From: Flaveria trinervia
Taxonomy: Eukaryota; Streptophyta; Magnoliopsida; Asterales; Asteraceae
Assembly: GCA_025506515.1 (NCBI GenBank)
Contig: CM046443.1
Coordinates: 20,552,700 to 20,616,699, forward strand
Length of the DNA stretch: 64,000 nt
Direction: 5' to 3'
In this document: piece by piece, positions 44,512 through 56,493 of the stretch
Layout: each line of letters starts with the position of its first letter
Position numbering within the stretch: position 1 is the first letter of the stretch
Position numbers and translations under genes: made by a program
Notes under the pieces: generated by a model
The model's input: the letters and a program-made list of their open reading frames with translations, nothing else
What the model was told of the DNA's origin: nothing
Databases searched by the model: none

Positions 44512-46537
44512 TGATAGCATATAACCCCAACATCATCTCATATGCTACCCTACAACTCACCTAAGGGTCCTTTCATCACCTTCCTAGAGAGACCAAGGGA
44601 GAACTACACCCAAGGAAGCCCATTCCAAGAGATAAGTTATTCTGAAGCATTTGTGTCTTCTGATCAAAGTTGTGGCAGCTTTCTGTTCACCCTTGAATAC
44701 CTGGACTGTATCCATCCAGGTGATCTGGAGTACATGGAGATAGTCTAGCAGATGGCTCTTCTCACTCACAGAGCCAAGAAGTTCTACAAGCGGACTGGAA
44801 GAAATTTTCCAAGAAATGCAACTAGTGGAAAGTTTGGCCTGGACAAAGGCAAAGTCAAGTGTTACAACTGTAACTTGATGGGCCACTTTGCCAGGGAGTG
44901 TAAGGCACCTAGAACAAATGGTGACCAAACACAGTCCAGACCCAACTACACTAACAAAGCTCCCTAGAATGAGAAGCCAAAGCAGCAGGCTACTTTTGCT
45001 GTTGAAAAAGGAAGCTTTGACTGGAGCTTTCAGGTGGAAGATGCCTCTCCAAACCAAGCACTGATGGCAGATCATGATGAAGCCAAGGTATTGGAACATC
45101 TTTGTACCCCGAATGCATTGCTAAAGTAAATAGATACAGGTCTTATAACTTGAAGATGAGATCTGATCTTGAGTCCTTAAACATTTTAAAAGCTGATTTT
45201 AGAAAGTTTGAAAATGATTGTAAACTGAAGATAGAGGACTTAGAGAAAACAATTCCAGTTCTAAAACATGAGCATACAGATTTTAGAACTCAAATCAAGG
45301 ATCTCATAACCAAGCTGACTGAGTGCTAGGCTGAGCTTATGATCAGCAAAGACAGGGCAGACAAATATGTTCTTGAAGAAGAGACCTTCAAGAACATGAT
45401 ATCCTCATCCTTGCACAACAAAGTGTGCTATCAAAACAAGCAGGGACTAGGATCAAATGAGATAGCTCCTCCACACACAATCTTGTCTGTAAGATCACCT
45501 AGGTGTGGAACTTATGAAGATGAGCTTCCTCTCATAGATTCTTTAAGTGAAGAAGATGAAGAAGTGATAGTGAAGAATTCCTCTGAGAAGAGTGAAGAGG
45601 AGGATTCTAAGAAGGGTCACTATCCTTCTGAGGAGAAGAAAAAGATTGAGATGACCAAGTCAATGAGGAAGAACTTGATCAGAAAGAGCAAAAGGAAAGC
45701 AAGGAAGGCTCAAGAGATCAAGGCTACTTTTGGACTCCAAGAAGAAACAAGTGTTTATCTCTGCAGGGTTTGCAGTAGTAAAGACTGAAGACATCAACCT
45801 AAACTCTTCTGCTAAGAGTTCTGGTTCTTGTTCAAATCATCTCAGTACCAAGAAGAAGACTGATTTACTGTGTACCACTGCTGCACAGCCTGGACCATCA
45901 AACTCCAAGAATAGTTCCCAACCCAAAAGGACTGTCTCAGCATCTGCAAAGATGAATATGGAGAAGGGATGTGACCAAAGTCAGTCTTGTTCCCAGCAAA
46001 AGGCTCTTGGGAAGAAGAAAATAGAGTGTGTCATGTGTGAAAGTACTGCTCATCTTGCTAAGGATTATCCATACAATCCTAAAGGTACTCTTCACATGAC
46101 CAAGACAAAGACTTCCAAGAGTTCCAAGAAGATTCAAGCTTCAGAAGGAAATTTTGTTTCCTTCAAATGCTCCAAATCTAAGAAGAAGGCAAGTGGAAAA
46201 TTGCCTTCGGAAGAAAAATTGGTCTCGGAGGAAGGAATACTTTTGAAGCACTAAGGTCTGTTGCAGTGCCTGCAGGATCTTCCGAAGGCTCAGTCATCAA
46301 AACTTCCAAAGTATCAAAAGTTTCCGAAGTTTTGAAGGTCAAGTTCAAGACACCAAAGGTGGTATGGATGTCTAAGAAAGACCAAGTGACTGAGAATTAT
46401 CCATCATCAACAACTCTAGATCCTCCTAGCACAACCATAGGATCTATTACTGATGTATTACCTTCTGTTTCTTTTAATGAGCCCAACACATGTAAGGCTT
46501 GGGTTTCCAAATGTAACTAATCATTTTCTTTGTGCAG

Positions 46538-48110
46538 GGACAGCTGAAGACAAACAAAAATGTCTAGATCATTGATAGTAGCTATTCCAGGCACATGACA
46601 GGCAATAGGTCACTACTCCAGAACTTTAAAAGGATTGATGGAGGGCCAGTTGCCTTTGGAGGAGATGAAGGCGGTTACATTTCAGGAAGGGGAAAGGTCA
46701 CAAATGGTAAGCTCAGCATTGAAAAGGTAAACTTTGTCAAAGAGCTTGGGTAAAATCTTCTGAGTGTATCCTAATTTTGTGATCAGAGAAATAACATGCT
46801 CTTTAATGAGCATGAGTGCATTGTTCTCAAGCCCAGGGTGGTCATTCCTCATGAGCATATTCTGCTTAGAGCCCCCATGAAAGGGAACATGTACAAGATA
46901 GATTTGCAAGAAACATCTCCCTCTGGAGAAGTTTCATGCTTTCTGTCTAAAGCTAATAGTGATGAGTCTTTCCTATGGCATAAAAGATGTGCCATGTAAA
47001 CTTTAAAAACATGAATAAACTGATTAAGAATGATTTGGTAACTAGAATGCCAAAGAAAAAGTCTACAAGTGATGACCATTATGTTGCATGCCTGAAAGGG
47101 AAGCAACATAAGGTATCTCACAAGCCTAAGGAAAGGAACTCCATCACTACACCCCTACACTAGTTACATATGGATCTCTTTGGCCCCACCAGTGTAATAA
47201 GTCTAGGAAGGACCTCTTACTGTTTAGTGATCACAGATTACTTTACAAGATTCACTTGGGTCTTCTTCCTTAGAACTAAGGATGAGACTCCTGAGATTCT
47301 GAAAAATTTCATCTTGAAGATTGAGAATCAATCTGATCACAAGGTCAAAATCATAAGATGTGATCAGGGAACTGAATTCAAGAACCAAATCCTTGATGCA
47401 TTCTATGATGAAAAAGGTATTTCAAGACAATATAATGCTCCAAGGACTCCTCAGCAGAATGGAGTTGTTGAGAGGAGAAACAAGACATTGATTGAAGCTA
47501 CAAGAACCATGCTGTCTGACTTTAAGCTGCCCATCACCTTCTGGCAGAGGCAGTCAACACTACCTGCTATGTGCAAAACAGAGTTTTAGTGGTTAAGACT
47601 CATGGCAAGACTCCTTATGAACTTTGGCACAAGAGGAAACCTTTCATTGGTTTTCTCAGGTCATTTGGATGTCCTTGCACCATCTTGAATACCAAGGATC
47701 AAATTGCCAAATTTGCTGAGAAATCAAATGATGGACACTTCATTGGATACTCTTCCCAAGCTAAGGCTTACAGAGTATACGGTCTCAGAACTAGAATTGT
47801 TAAGGAGTCAGCCAATGTGACTTTTAATGAACACACACCCTGTGTGGCTGGTTCTGGTCCTGATTGGCTCTTTGATCTTGATTTAGTTACCAACTGTTTT
47901 AACAAATCTTATCAGACTGTTTCAGGATCTGTAGAAAATTTAAACATAGGTGATCCTGATCCAAGATTTGAGCTGAGAAGACCTTCAAGTAACACATCTT
48001 CAACTCCAGTTGGTACTACTTCTGCAAATGAGATTTCTATCAGCACCATAATGACAATTTCAGCTGATACATCTAGGATGCCTTCAAATTCCAGCTCAGA
48101 TGCTCCATAA
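46538..48110 (+). pseudogene. S5 protease and integrase
   Basis: Begins after the acceptor-like CAG at 46535-46537. The protease site reads stop-I-I-D-S-S-Y-S: Trp is a stop and the active-site Gly is Ser. The pre-integrase domain has the same W-H-K-R-C-A frameshift (near 46980) and TAG (47161) as S4. The integrase core is good: T-D-Y-F-T-R-F-T-W, R-C-D-Q-G-T-E-F and V-E-R-R-N-K-T-L give D-D-E. A shift near 47575 leads to the C-terminal part (V-K-T-H-G-K-T-P-Y-E-L-W). Confidence 0.88.
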
Positions 48111-49975
48111 CTAGATAAAGATACTTCAAAGCAGAAGACAATGATGGTAGTGGTGATAATGATCAAGACTTTCTTGATGCTGATAACCACTCCATAGATG
48201 ACAACATCAATGATGTCACACACTCCTTGGATCAAGTCTCTCTTGATAAGTGTGCTGATGTGGTGGGTGAAACATCTATGCCAGATCTAAATTTTTCTAA
48301 TTTAGATCTATCTCAGCAACTTGTTGTGATCCCTAAGCTAAGGATCCATAAGTCCCACCCCACCACAAACATCATTAGAGTATTGGCATAAGGGTAAGAA
48401 CAAGAGGACAAACCCATGAAGCAAATGTTTGTCTCCACTCTGTTTCTTATCCCAGATAAAGCCAAAGAAACTTGATGAGGCTCTGAAGGATGGAAGTTGG
48501 GTTGAAGCTATGCAGATGAGCTACTTTAATTCAAAAGACAGAAAGTTTGGAATCTTTGTCCTCTTCCTTATGGGAAGACTACCATTGGAACCAAATGGGT
48601 GTTTAGGAATAAGAAGAATGATAGAGGCATTATCATCAAGAACAAAGCTAGACTAGTTGTTCAAGCATATACATAAGAAGAAAGAGTTGACTATACAGAT
48701 GTCTTTGCTCCTGTAGCAAGACTGGAAGCTGTTAGGATATTCCTGGCATTTGCTGCATCCAAGAACTTCAAGGTCTTTCAACTTGATATGAAGTGTGCTT
48801 TTCTTGGAGTGATTGATGAGGAGGTGTATGTCAAACAGCCACCTGGTTTTGTAGATCCTGATCATCCTGATTATGCCTGCAAGCTTGACAAAGCTCTTTA
48901 TGGGCTGCATCAGGCACCCAGAAAGTGGTATGAGACACTATCTGAGTATTTTTGCAAACATGGATACATGAGAGGTACTATAGATGGAACTCTCTTCATC
49001 AAAGGACAGGGAATTGACATATTGCTAGTTCAAGTATATGTGGATGACACCATCTTTGGTTCAACTAATCCAAAGCTCTACAAAGACTTTGAGAAGCTGA
49101 TGAAGGACAAATTTGAAATGAGTGCCATGAGGGAACTCAATTTCTTTCTGGGAATTCAAGTGAAGCAAGTTGAAGATGGCATCTTCATTAGTAAATCAAA
49201 GTATGTTCAAGACATACTCAAGAGGTTCAACATGACTGATTGTAAGATTGCTAAGACACCCATAGCTAGAAACCACTCCCTTGGACCTGATCTTGAGGGG
49301 GAGTGTGTAGATGAACACTTATATAGGGCTATGATTGGGTCTCTTATGTATCTTACAGCTAGCAGGCCTGATATCATGTTTGCTACATGTATTTGTGCAA
49401 GATATCAAGCCAACCCTAAGATGTCTCACCTTATCATTGTCAAGAGGATTCCAAGATATCTTAAAAGTGCTTCAACACTTGGTATATGGTATCCTAAGAA
49501 TTCTGACTTCAATCTGTATGCTTACACAGATAGTGATTATGGTGGTTGCAATATGACTGCAAAGTCTACATCTGGGGGATGTTAGTTTCTTGGTGGAAGG
49601 GTTGTCTCATGGCAATGCAAGAAACAATCATGTGTCTCTACATCAACTGCTGAAGCTGAATACATTGCTGCTGCAAGCTACTGTGCTCAAGTGCTTTGGA
49701 TTCAGAATCCGATGCTAGACTATGGGTTCAACTTCAAGGAGACTTCTATTCACATAGACAACAATAGTGCTATCTCGATCATAACCCTGTGGGCACTCAA
49801 GGATCAAATATATTAATATCAGGTATCATTAATAAGAGATAATTATAAAAAGGGGTTAATTAAACTAGTCAAAGTTCAAACAGATGAACAATATGTTGAT
49901 CTGTTTACAAAGGCTTTTGATGAACATAGATTTAAATATCTTGTATAAGCTATTGGGATGATCAACTTTGAGTAG
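48111..49975 (+). pseudogene. S5 linker, RT and RNase H
   Basis: After a broken linker, RT starts near 48590. K-C-A-F-L with a three-base loss and L-Y-G-L-H-Q-A-P-R-K-W-Y come first. The catalytic Y-V-D-D is intact at 49037-49048, then M-R-E-L-N-F-F-L-G-I-Q and S-R-P-D-I-M-F-A. RNase H shows Y-T-D-S-D-Y-G-G-C, a stop near 49584, S-T-A-E-A-E-Y-I-A and I-D-N-N-S-A-I, and ends at the TAG at 49973. Unlike S4 the RT box survives. Confidence 0.88.
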
Positions 49976-50109
49976 GTTTTTCTTAAAACTAATTCTTATT
50001 ATTTCTTAAAACATGTGTGTCCTAAGTTGTCTAGTTCATCACTTTCATAAGCTCCTGTTTTCTTTGGATGAAAAATCTTTTTGAAGACTTTCCTTAGATT
50101 TATGAAATT

Positions 50110-50442
50110 TTTGATTCTTCAGAAGTTATGTCTTTAACTTCGAAAGAAAATCATGCCTTCAAAACAAATACCTGTCTAAGAAATTTTACCTTCCGAAGAG
50201 ATTTATGAAATATCTTCTGAAGCTTAAATGATTATCTAAGACACTTATATGTTTTCAAGGACCTTTTCTTCCAAAGCAAAATTAACCCTCGGAAGCTTTC
50301 TTCTTCTGTGTACAAAGCATTCAAGTCTTAATTTCTCTTCCAAAGAAAAATTTTCAAAACTCTTAGGAAATTATTCTGAAGTTATTTTAGCTTCGGAAGC
50401 TTTTTCATTAAAACTTCCGAAGATAATTTACCTTCGAAAGCT
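50110..50442. repeat. CTTCSGAAG array in S5 pol-ORF3 spacer
   Basis: About ten exact or one-off copies of the nine-base palindrome, in the same position as in S4. Confidence 0.83.
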
Positions 50443-50562
50443 TTTTGACTTCCAAGAAAACTACTTTTTGGCAAAAGTAAACTACTTTTTCAGAGGTGGG
50501 ACCAACATCCGGATTTCAAAGTTTATCCTCTTTCATTAAACTTTGTCTGAAATCCTTTTCAC

Positions 50563-50570
50563 ATATAAAC
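50563..50570 (+). promoter_or_regulatory. Candidate TATA box for S5 ORF3
   Basis: ATATAAAC (context TCACATATAAACCC) 120 bp before the ORF3 ATG at 50683. It is followed by a CT-rich leader and preceded by the palindrome array. Confidence 0.5.
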
Positions 50571-50682
50571 CCAATGGTTTCCCCCTCTTTCTATCATCTG
50601 CTTCTTCCTCTAAACCTAAAATCCCAAATTTCTCTCTGAAATTTCTTTCTTCTGTTTTTCTTCATCCTTGAGCTACCTCACA

Positions 50683-52616
50683 ATGGCCAACCCCACTCAC
50701 AGAAATGATCCAAACTTTACCATGCAGCTCCACAGACAACATAATCAGGTTGCTCTGTTAAGCTCTGAGAAAGACCCTGATTTCTCAGAGGTTTGTCGCT
50801 TCCTAGCTTTGTCTAATGACTTCACCTCCCTAACCATTGATCCTCCACTTTATGATGATCATTTGCTTGAATTCTGGAAGACCTGCCAAGAGGTCGTAAT
50901 AGATGGGGAGAAGGCACTGTCTGCCAAAGTGCAGGGGAGAACAATCTTCATCACTCCAGCCATGATCAACATGCATCTTCAGCTGGATGATGAAGAAGGT
51001 GAGGTGTTCTTCCCAAAGGAAGCTGTTAATCATTATTTTGAGCAGATGGGGTATGAGGGAGATTACTCTGTCAAGACCTTCAAGAAAGGGAAGGTCTCAT
51101 CCCAGTGGAGATTCCTGCTCCATGTGGTCATCCACAGCTTATGAAACAAGCATGGTGGATGGGACCAGATTCCTGAGGATCTCTCCTTCATTATCCATGG
51201 AATGATTCATGGGATCAAGTTCAGGTATTCTCAATTTGTTTATACTAACTTACTTGCAAACTTAGATTCCTTAGAATATTACATGTTCCCTAGATATGTT
51301 CAGTACATTCTTAACTGTGAACTGGGCTCACAGTTAAGGGGAACAAGTAACATTCTTAAATTGGGACAGATGAAGCCTGACATCTTTAAAATACCAAGAA
51401 AGCTCATTGTTGGCTTCTCTGGGGTAGAACAACCCTTGTCCCAAAAATGTTAGAGCTCATTGCTCAAGGTGACAACCTAGCAGCACCAGCGAGTGTTGAA
51501 CCCACACCTGCTACATCCCAACCACCTACACAATACCAAAGAAAATCCAAACAAACCCCTGCTCAGACTATTCAGTCTGTGGAGGCCCCAATACACTCAC
51601 CCATACAAGAGGAAATGGAAACTAGAGCTCCCACTTCTCTTGAGGAGCAAACCACTCCTATCACTTCAAGGATCAGTGCTGAGCTTCCTCATGCTCAGCC
51701 TGATGAGCTCATAAGCCAAACTGCCTTAAGCCATCACTCTAAGTCTCAACACTCAAGTAATCAACCTTCAAGGGAAAGTTACCATCCCCAGCCTTAGATC
51801 TCAACCAACCAATCCCCAACCTTGACTTCTATACTGATGAAGATTTAGCTTTCAGTGAGTATCATGATTCTCTCTTCTTTTCCCCTACTCAAAGACAGAT
51901 GAGTGCTCCTGAGTCTCCTACTTCTAGCCCACATCAGTCACCTATAACTAAGGTGGACACTTCTGAACCTGTTCAGGATGTCCATATGGAAGAGGCTCTC
52001 ACTTTTGAAAGTGATTACATCATTAAGACCTCAACCATGGCAACTCAGCCCACTGACATCTCAACTGAGATGTTAGTGAGCAGAGGAAATCCAGCAGCCA
52101 AGAACTTGAAGCTGGTGGTGAGAGTGAGGACTTTAGTCTAATCATCTCATCCTCCAATGATTCTTCTGATGAAGATGACGAGTATTTAAGACTAAAGGTG
52201 CACCTATTTAGTCTCCAAGATTAGTCACCTTGAATCTCAAGTGACTACCTCGCATAAGAAGGTCAATGATCAGCAACTTGAGATTTCATATCTTAAGAAA
52301 AAACTAGCTGGGAGACCTTTAAGAAGAGCTCAACCAGGAACACAAGAACTTGTGGATGTGATTGACCTAACTCCTGGCTCACTATGCAAGTGGGTGATGC
52401 TACCAAAAAGGGGGAGAAAGTCATTACAACTACAAAACCTAGGATTTCTTCAAAAATGGACACTGAGGACTCACCATCTCACTTGCAATTATGCATTCTC
52501 AGCAACCTCCTCAAATTCATATTGATGTGGACTACACAGACTCCTTCATACAGAGTCTGTTTGAGGATGGGATACCAAGGTTATGCCATCTCCACCATCT
52601 TCCAATCACATCATTG
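50683..52616 (+). pseudogene. S5 ORF3, N-terminal half, cut by S6
   Basis: ATG 50683 begins M-A-N-P-T-H-R-N-D-P-N-F-T-M. The N-terminal domain is well kept over about 150 codons: F-S-E-V-C-R-F-L, L-L-E-F-W-K-T-C, M-H-L-Q-L-D-D-E, F-L-L-H-V-V-I-H. After a TGA at 51142 the frame continues (W-D-Q-I-P-E-D-L, F-V-Y-T-N-L, P-R-Y-V-Q-Y-I-L). A Pro/Ser/Thr-rich region follows from 51447. At 52616 the S6 LTR begins, interrupting CACATCATTG, where S4 continues GATGGAGTT. Confidence 0.82.
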
Positions 52617-52679
52617 TGTTGGACCAAAAGAACCAATGAGCCAAGATCAGAAAACTCTAAGTCCCACACGGTATCACAA

Positions 52680-53175
52680 CAACTGCTGAAAGCCTCATCA
52701 GTAGTTTGACAAGTGCTGAAGACTTCAACAGCTGAAGATCAAGTGCTGAAGACCTTAACAGCTGAAGAACCAAAGTGCTGAAGTACAACAGCTGAAGAAC
52801 ACAAGTGCTGAAGCTGAAAGACCAAAGTACTGAAGAACAACAGCTGAAGAGTTCACAAGTGCTGAAGATCAACAACTGATGTACAAAGTCTGAAGACAAA
52901 GACTGAAGACATCAGCTGATGATATCTACTGAAGTCATCAGCTGATGAAACGCCTGAAGGTCAAAGTCTGAAGATCAAGTACTGAAGCCTCAGTAGTTTG
53001 TCACAACTGCTGAAGAGTACTTCTTCAGTAGTTGTGATATCAGTAGTTTTATTTCTTTGTTTCAGTAGTTTTGTAAAACGACTGAAGAGCTTGTTCTTCA
53101 GTCGTTGTAGTTTCAGTAGTTTTATTTTGTACTTAACTTGCTGATATGTTCTCAGTAGTTGTGAACATTTCAGTA
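52680..53175. repeat. CTTCAGTAGTT / AACAGCTGAAG array in S6 LTR
   Basis: Dozens of short units such as CAACAGCTGAAGA, AAGTGCTGAAG and TTCAGTAGTT, in both orientations, so adjacent units can pair into hairpins. The same motif set fills the S6 pol-ORF3 spacer. Confidence 0.88.
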
Positions 53176-53254
53176 GTTTGTTAAGAATTAGTTATTTCTG
53201 TATTGGATCTGCCAGTTGTCACTTTCCGTGATAACAGCAGTGACTGTTGCACTC

Positions 53255-53262
53255 TATATAAG
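53255..53262 (+). promoter_or_regulatory. S6 LTR TATA box
   Basis: TATATAAG (context CACTCTATATAAGGAGTG), downstream of the palindrome array, consistent with U3 promoter position. Confidence 0.7.
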
Positions 53263-53504
53263 GAGTGACAACCTATTGTAATGATTGAATGATATGAGAA
53301 TTGAATGGAATGAATGATTGATTCGATTAGAAATATTCTCATCTATAAACATTCCTAGAAATCAGAAATACATACTCTCCCTATAACTGTATGCGATCTT
53401 AATGCTCACATATATTGTTAGCTTGCTACAATTTGTCTAATTCGTGTTTGTATTCCGCTGCGTTATATTCTGTACATCAAACTGTGATCACTGATCCTGT
53501 CAAA

Positions 53505-53516
53505 TGGTATCAGAGC
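53505..53516 (+). other. S6 primer-binding site (tRNA-iMet)
   Basis: TGGTATCAGAGC, two bases after the LTR end. Confidence 0.93.
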
Positions 53517-53736
53517 GGGTTAATCATTGATCGATCTAATAATTGATCATTGAAACTGCTATTCAAGATCCAAGTTTGATTGAATTAGCTTTTGTTTTTG
53601 CAAGAAACGGTTATAGAGATTGAATTTTCTGTATTTCTGCTCATTCATCCTGAGATCTTTTCTTGGTTCTCATTGAGTTGTTGTGGTTTGTCTAAAACTT
53701 CTTTTTAAACTTGAACTAAATGTTTTTGAACTGAAA

Positions 53737-56477
53737 ATGACCACTCCCTTCAATGATCCTCACAATACTGGTTCCTCAACCAAGCCTCCTATGCTGGTTA
53801 GGAATGAGTATAACATATGGCAAAGACGTATGCTCCATCACCTGTCTGTTACAGCGCAGGGTGTGGACATCTGTGGTACATGGTCCCACAAGCCTATGGT
53901 GAATAACCCGGAAACCAATCAAATGGTTCCGAAGAGGAGGGAGCAATACTCAGATGAGGATAAAAAGTTGCTTGAGATTGATGCAAAAGCCCATGGAATT
54001 CTGGCCATGGCTTTGCCCAATGAAATCTATTCTGGGCTAATGCATCATGAAACTGCCCATGACCTCTGGATTGCTTTGAAAGAACAATTGGAGGAACAGA
54101 TGAGGTCTTGGCAAATAATAGAGAAATTCTTGCCCAACAATATGAGACATTCTCTCATAGAAAGGGTGAGACACTGACTCAACAATATGAACGGTTTTCT
54201 TGTTTGATCTCTGAACTAAAAATGGTCAAACTTGAATACACCAATATTCAGATGAATAACAGATTTCTCAGATCACTGCCTGAGAGATGGGACACATATA
54301 CTATTGTCCTACGCTCCAGTGCAAGTTTGGACAAACTATCTCTCACCCAACTCCATGGGAAATTGCTCACTTTTGAGAGAGAGATAGAACAGAAGAGAAA
54401 GCTGTCTTCATCTGGAAAGCTCACTGAAGACTTTATACAAGGCAACACTGCCTTGGTGGGTCATGAGTCAGAATATGCTGCATCTGAATGCCAGTATGAT
54501 GAGCATATTAATTTCTCTTCGAGCACTTCTAATTCTGCATTTGTAAGTGTTGATGGTCAGTTTACTGGAGGTAATAATGACAATTTATGTTTCATTATGG
54601 ATGATCTCAAGGGGATTGCTGATGATGACTTAGAAGAGATGGATATTTTGAGCCAAATGGCCTTGATAAATATCAGATCTCAGAAGTTCTACAAAAGAAC
54701 TGGAAGAAAATTCCCAGGACTCTCTGGCAAAACCAAAGTTGGTTTTGACAAGAGCAAGTTGAGGTGTCACAAATGCCAACGGCTTGGACACTTTGCAAGA
54801 GAGTGTAGATCAACTGGATCAAACTCTACTGCACCCTTTGTGACTTTTCCTGGCAACAGTCAACAAAACAGAGGGCAACATCCTGTCACATCTAGTCATC
54901 ATCCTCAACAACAATCTCCAGCATATTTTGTTCCTCAGGGTCAAATGCCTTATCAGTACCCTTGTTATTACATGCCACAGTCAAGTCAAGTTCAAGTTCC
55001 TATGACACCACAACCTCATGCATTACCAGAACCTCAGCCTTCCTATCTCATCAACAACCTTCATCTCAACAAACACAGCTCCTTGGGATCTAGCTCTTAT
55101 GGCTTTGGAGTCTGCTGATACTTCATCTTCCAATGCCTCTACACCTCAGGTATCACAGGTATCCTCTGAGGCAAAAGCCAAATTATGTTCTGAACAATGC
55201 ATAGCAGCATTTGCTTCCATTAGAGAAGCAAATGTAGCTTTAATTAATAAGAACATTGAGCTAGAACAAGTAATTTCCAAAAACAAAGCTGAGTATGAGT
55301 TTGTGCTCAAAGATAAAAATGATGAGGTCTATAAACTGAATTGCAAAATAATTGATGATAAGGCTAGAGAAGATGTACTTTTAGAGAAGTACAAAGATCT
55401 CAAAGAAACCCTTGCAGTTACCCAGGTCGAGTGTGATAGATGGGTACAATCATGCAAAGGTTTTGAAATGCTTCTTAGTAAGCAATCTGCTTCAAATGTG
55501 AAGTTTGGAATTGGTTACAATCACACTGCTCCACCTACAGATTTTACCCCAAGAGCAGAGGTAGAATCTGATGGTGAGAGTGATAACCAATCCATCAAGT
55601 CATGTGATCTACCTTCTGATACAGCACAATCAGAAGTAGCAGTCAGTATCAAGTCCTCTTTGAACCTATCAGCTGATGTTGATGGTCCAAATGCTGACAT
55701 TCACATGATCAATAAGTTGATCAACTCAGGAGTCAATCCTGAAGGTCCTGAAAGGACTGGAGAGCAGGATTCAACTCCTGAAGTTCAAACTTCAACTGCT
55801 GTCAGTACTGAAGAGAAGAAAACTGGCAGTAGAAAGAGTTTGAAGACTACTAAAGATGCTGTCAAGAAAGCAACCAATGCTTCCAAAGCATTGAAGAACA
55901 AGTCTTCTGTTGCTTCACCATCTTTAGTTGATGATCAACCTAAGATGAAGAAGAAACCATGTGAAGTATGTGGTTTGTTCAATCATCTTACAGATGATTG
56001 TTGGTACAAAAGAGGTTCCAAACTCAAACAAAAGGAAGAAATTAATGAGAAAATGGTAAAAATGAAAACTGAGTTTGAGACCACATTGTATCAGCAACAT
56101 CAAATCCTGTAACCCTTAAGTCCTTAAAGCAATCCAAAAAGGAAGGAGTTAAACAGGTGACAGCTGAGGGTGCTCAAAAGAAGAAGGTACAACATAGGAC
56201 CTTATCTAACTCCACTAGCAATGTGTCTGATGAGCTGAAAGCTTTATCACAAAATCAGACACAGCTGGTGATGATGGTACAACATCTGTTGGGTAGAGTT
56301 AACCAACTAGATTCTCCTATGTTGAAACCACAGAAAAGGAGGTCTAAGCCAAAGGACTCCTCTTCTGCACCATCTTCTTCCTCTCAGGCTGTTGGTACAA
56401 ATAAACATGCTAGTTTACCATCTATTGATGAGACCAGGCCCAAAACCAAAAAGGTTTGGGTCTCTAAAACTAACTGA
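53737..56477 (+). pseudogene. gag: S6 gag, near-complete with few indels
   Basis: Start M-T-T-P-F-N-D-P at 53737, preceded by a leader. N-terminal domain N-I-W-Q-R-R-M-L and UBN2-like core (E-I-L-A-Q-Q-Y-E-T-F, S-L-P-E-R-W). Zinc knuckle one is C-H-K-C-Q-R-L-G-H-F-A-R-E-C near 54765-54806. A Gln/Pro-rich stretch, then a coiled coil (55150-55470), an acidic-Ser region, and zinc knuckle two C-E-V-C-G-L-F-N-H-L-T-D-D-C near 55960-56001. The end is V-W-V-S-K-T-N-stop at 56475-56477. Shifts near 54095 and 55060 and a stop at 56110 interrupt it; each is a single small change, so this Gag was functional recently, or the breaks are sequence errors. Confidence 0.88.
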
Positions 56478-56493
56478 TTGTTTATTATTGCAG

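Larger units (their letters stand above)
41226..46520 (+). pseudogene. gag: S5 gag, split by a solo LTR
   Basis: The first 241 codons (41226-41949) are open: M-A-A-I-S-K-T-D, then W-C-L-R-M-E-G-F-I of the N-terminal domain and the UBN2 capsid-like core (L-K-Q-R-F-E-N-F, F-M-S-S-L-P-R-Q-W). The solo LTR follows, and gag resumes at 44517. Zinc knuckle one is C-Y-N-C-N-L-M-G-H-F-A-R-E-C near 44859-44900, the coiled coil is 45102-45329, and zinc knuckle two near 46027-46068 has the last Cys changed to Tyr. It ends W-V-S-K-C-N-stop at 46518-46520. The TAG at 45327 is shared with S4. Confidence 0.88.
40517..52616 (+). mobile_element. S5: Sirevirus-type Copia element, interrupted twice
   Basis: 5' LTR, primer site, gag, pol, spacer and the first half of ORF3, closely related to S4. 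Gag is split by a solo LTR (41950-44511). ORF3 is cut at 52616 by the S6 LTR; the rest must lie beyond the right edge. Confidence 0.92.
52617..53502 (+). repeat. S6 5' LTR
   Basis: About 886 bp from TGTTGGACC to CTGTCA, two bases before the primer site. U3 holds a dense array of CTGAAG/CAGTAGTT motifs, then a TATA box (53255-53262). The start could be two bases earlier. Confidence 0.85.
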
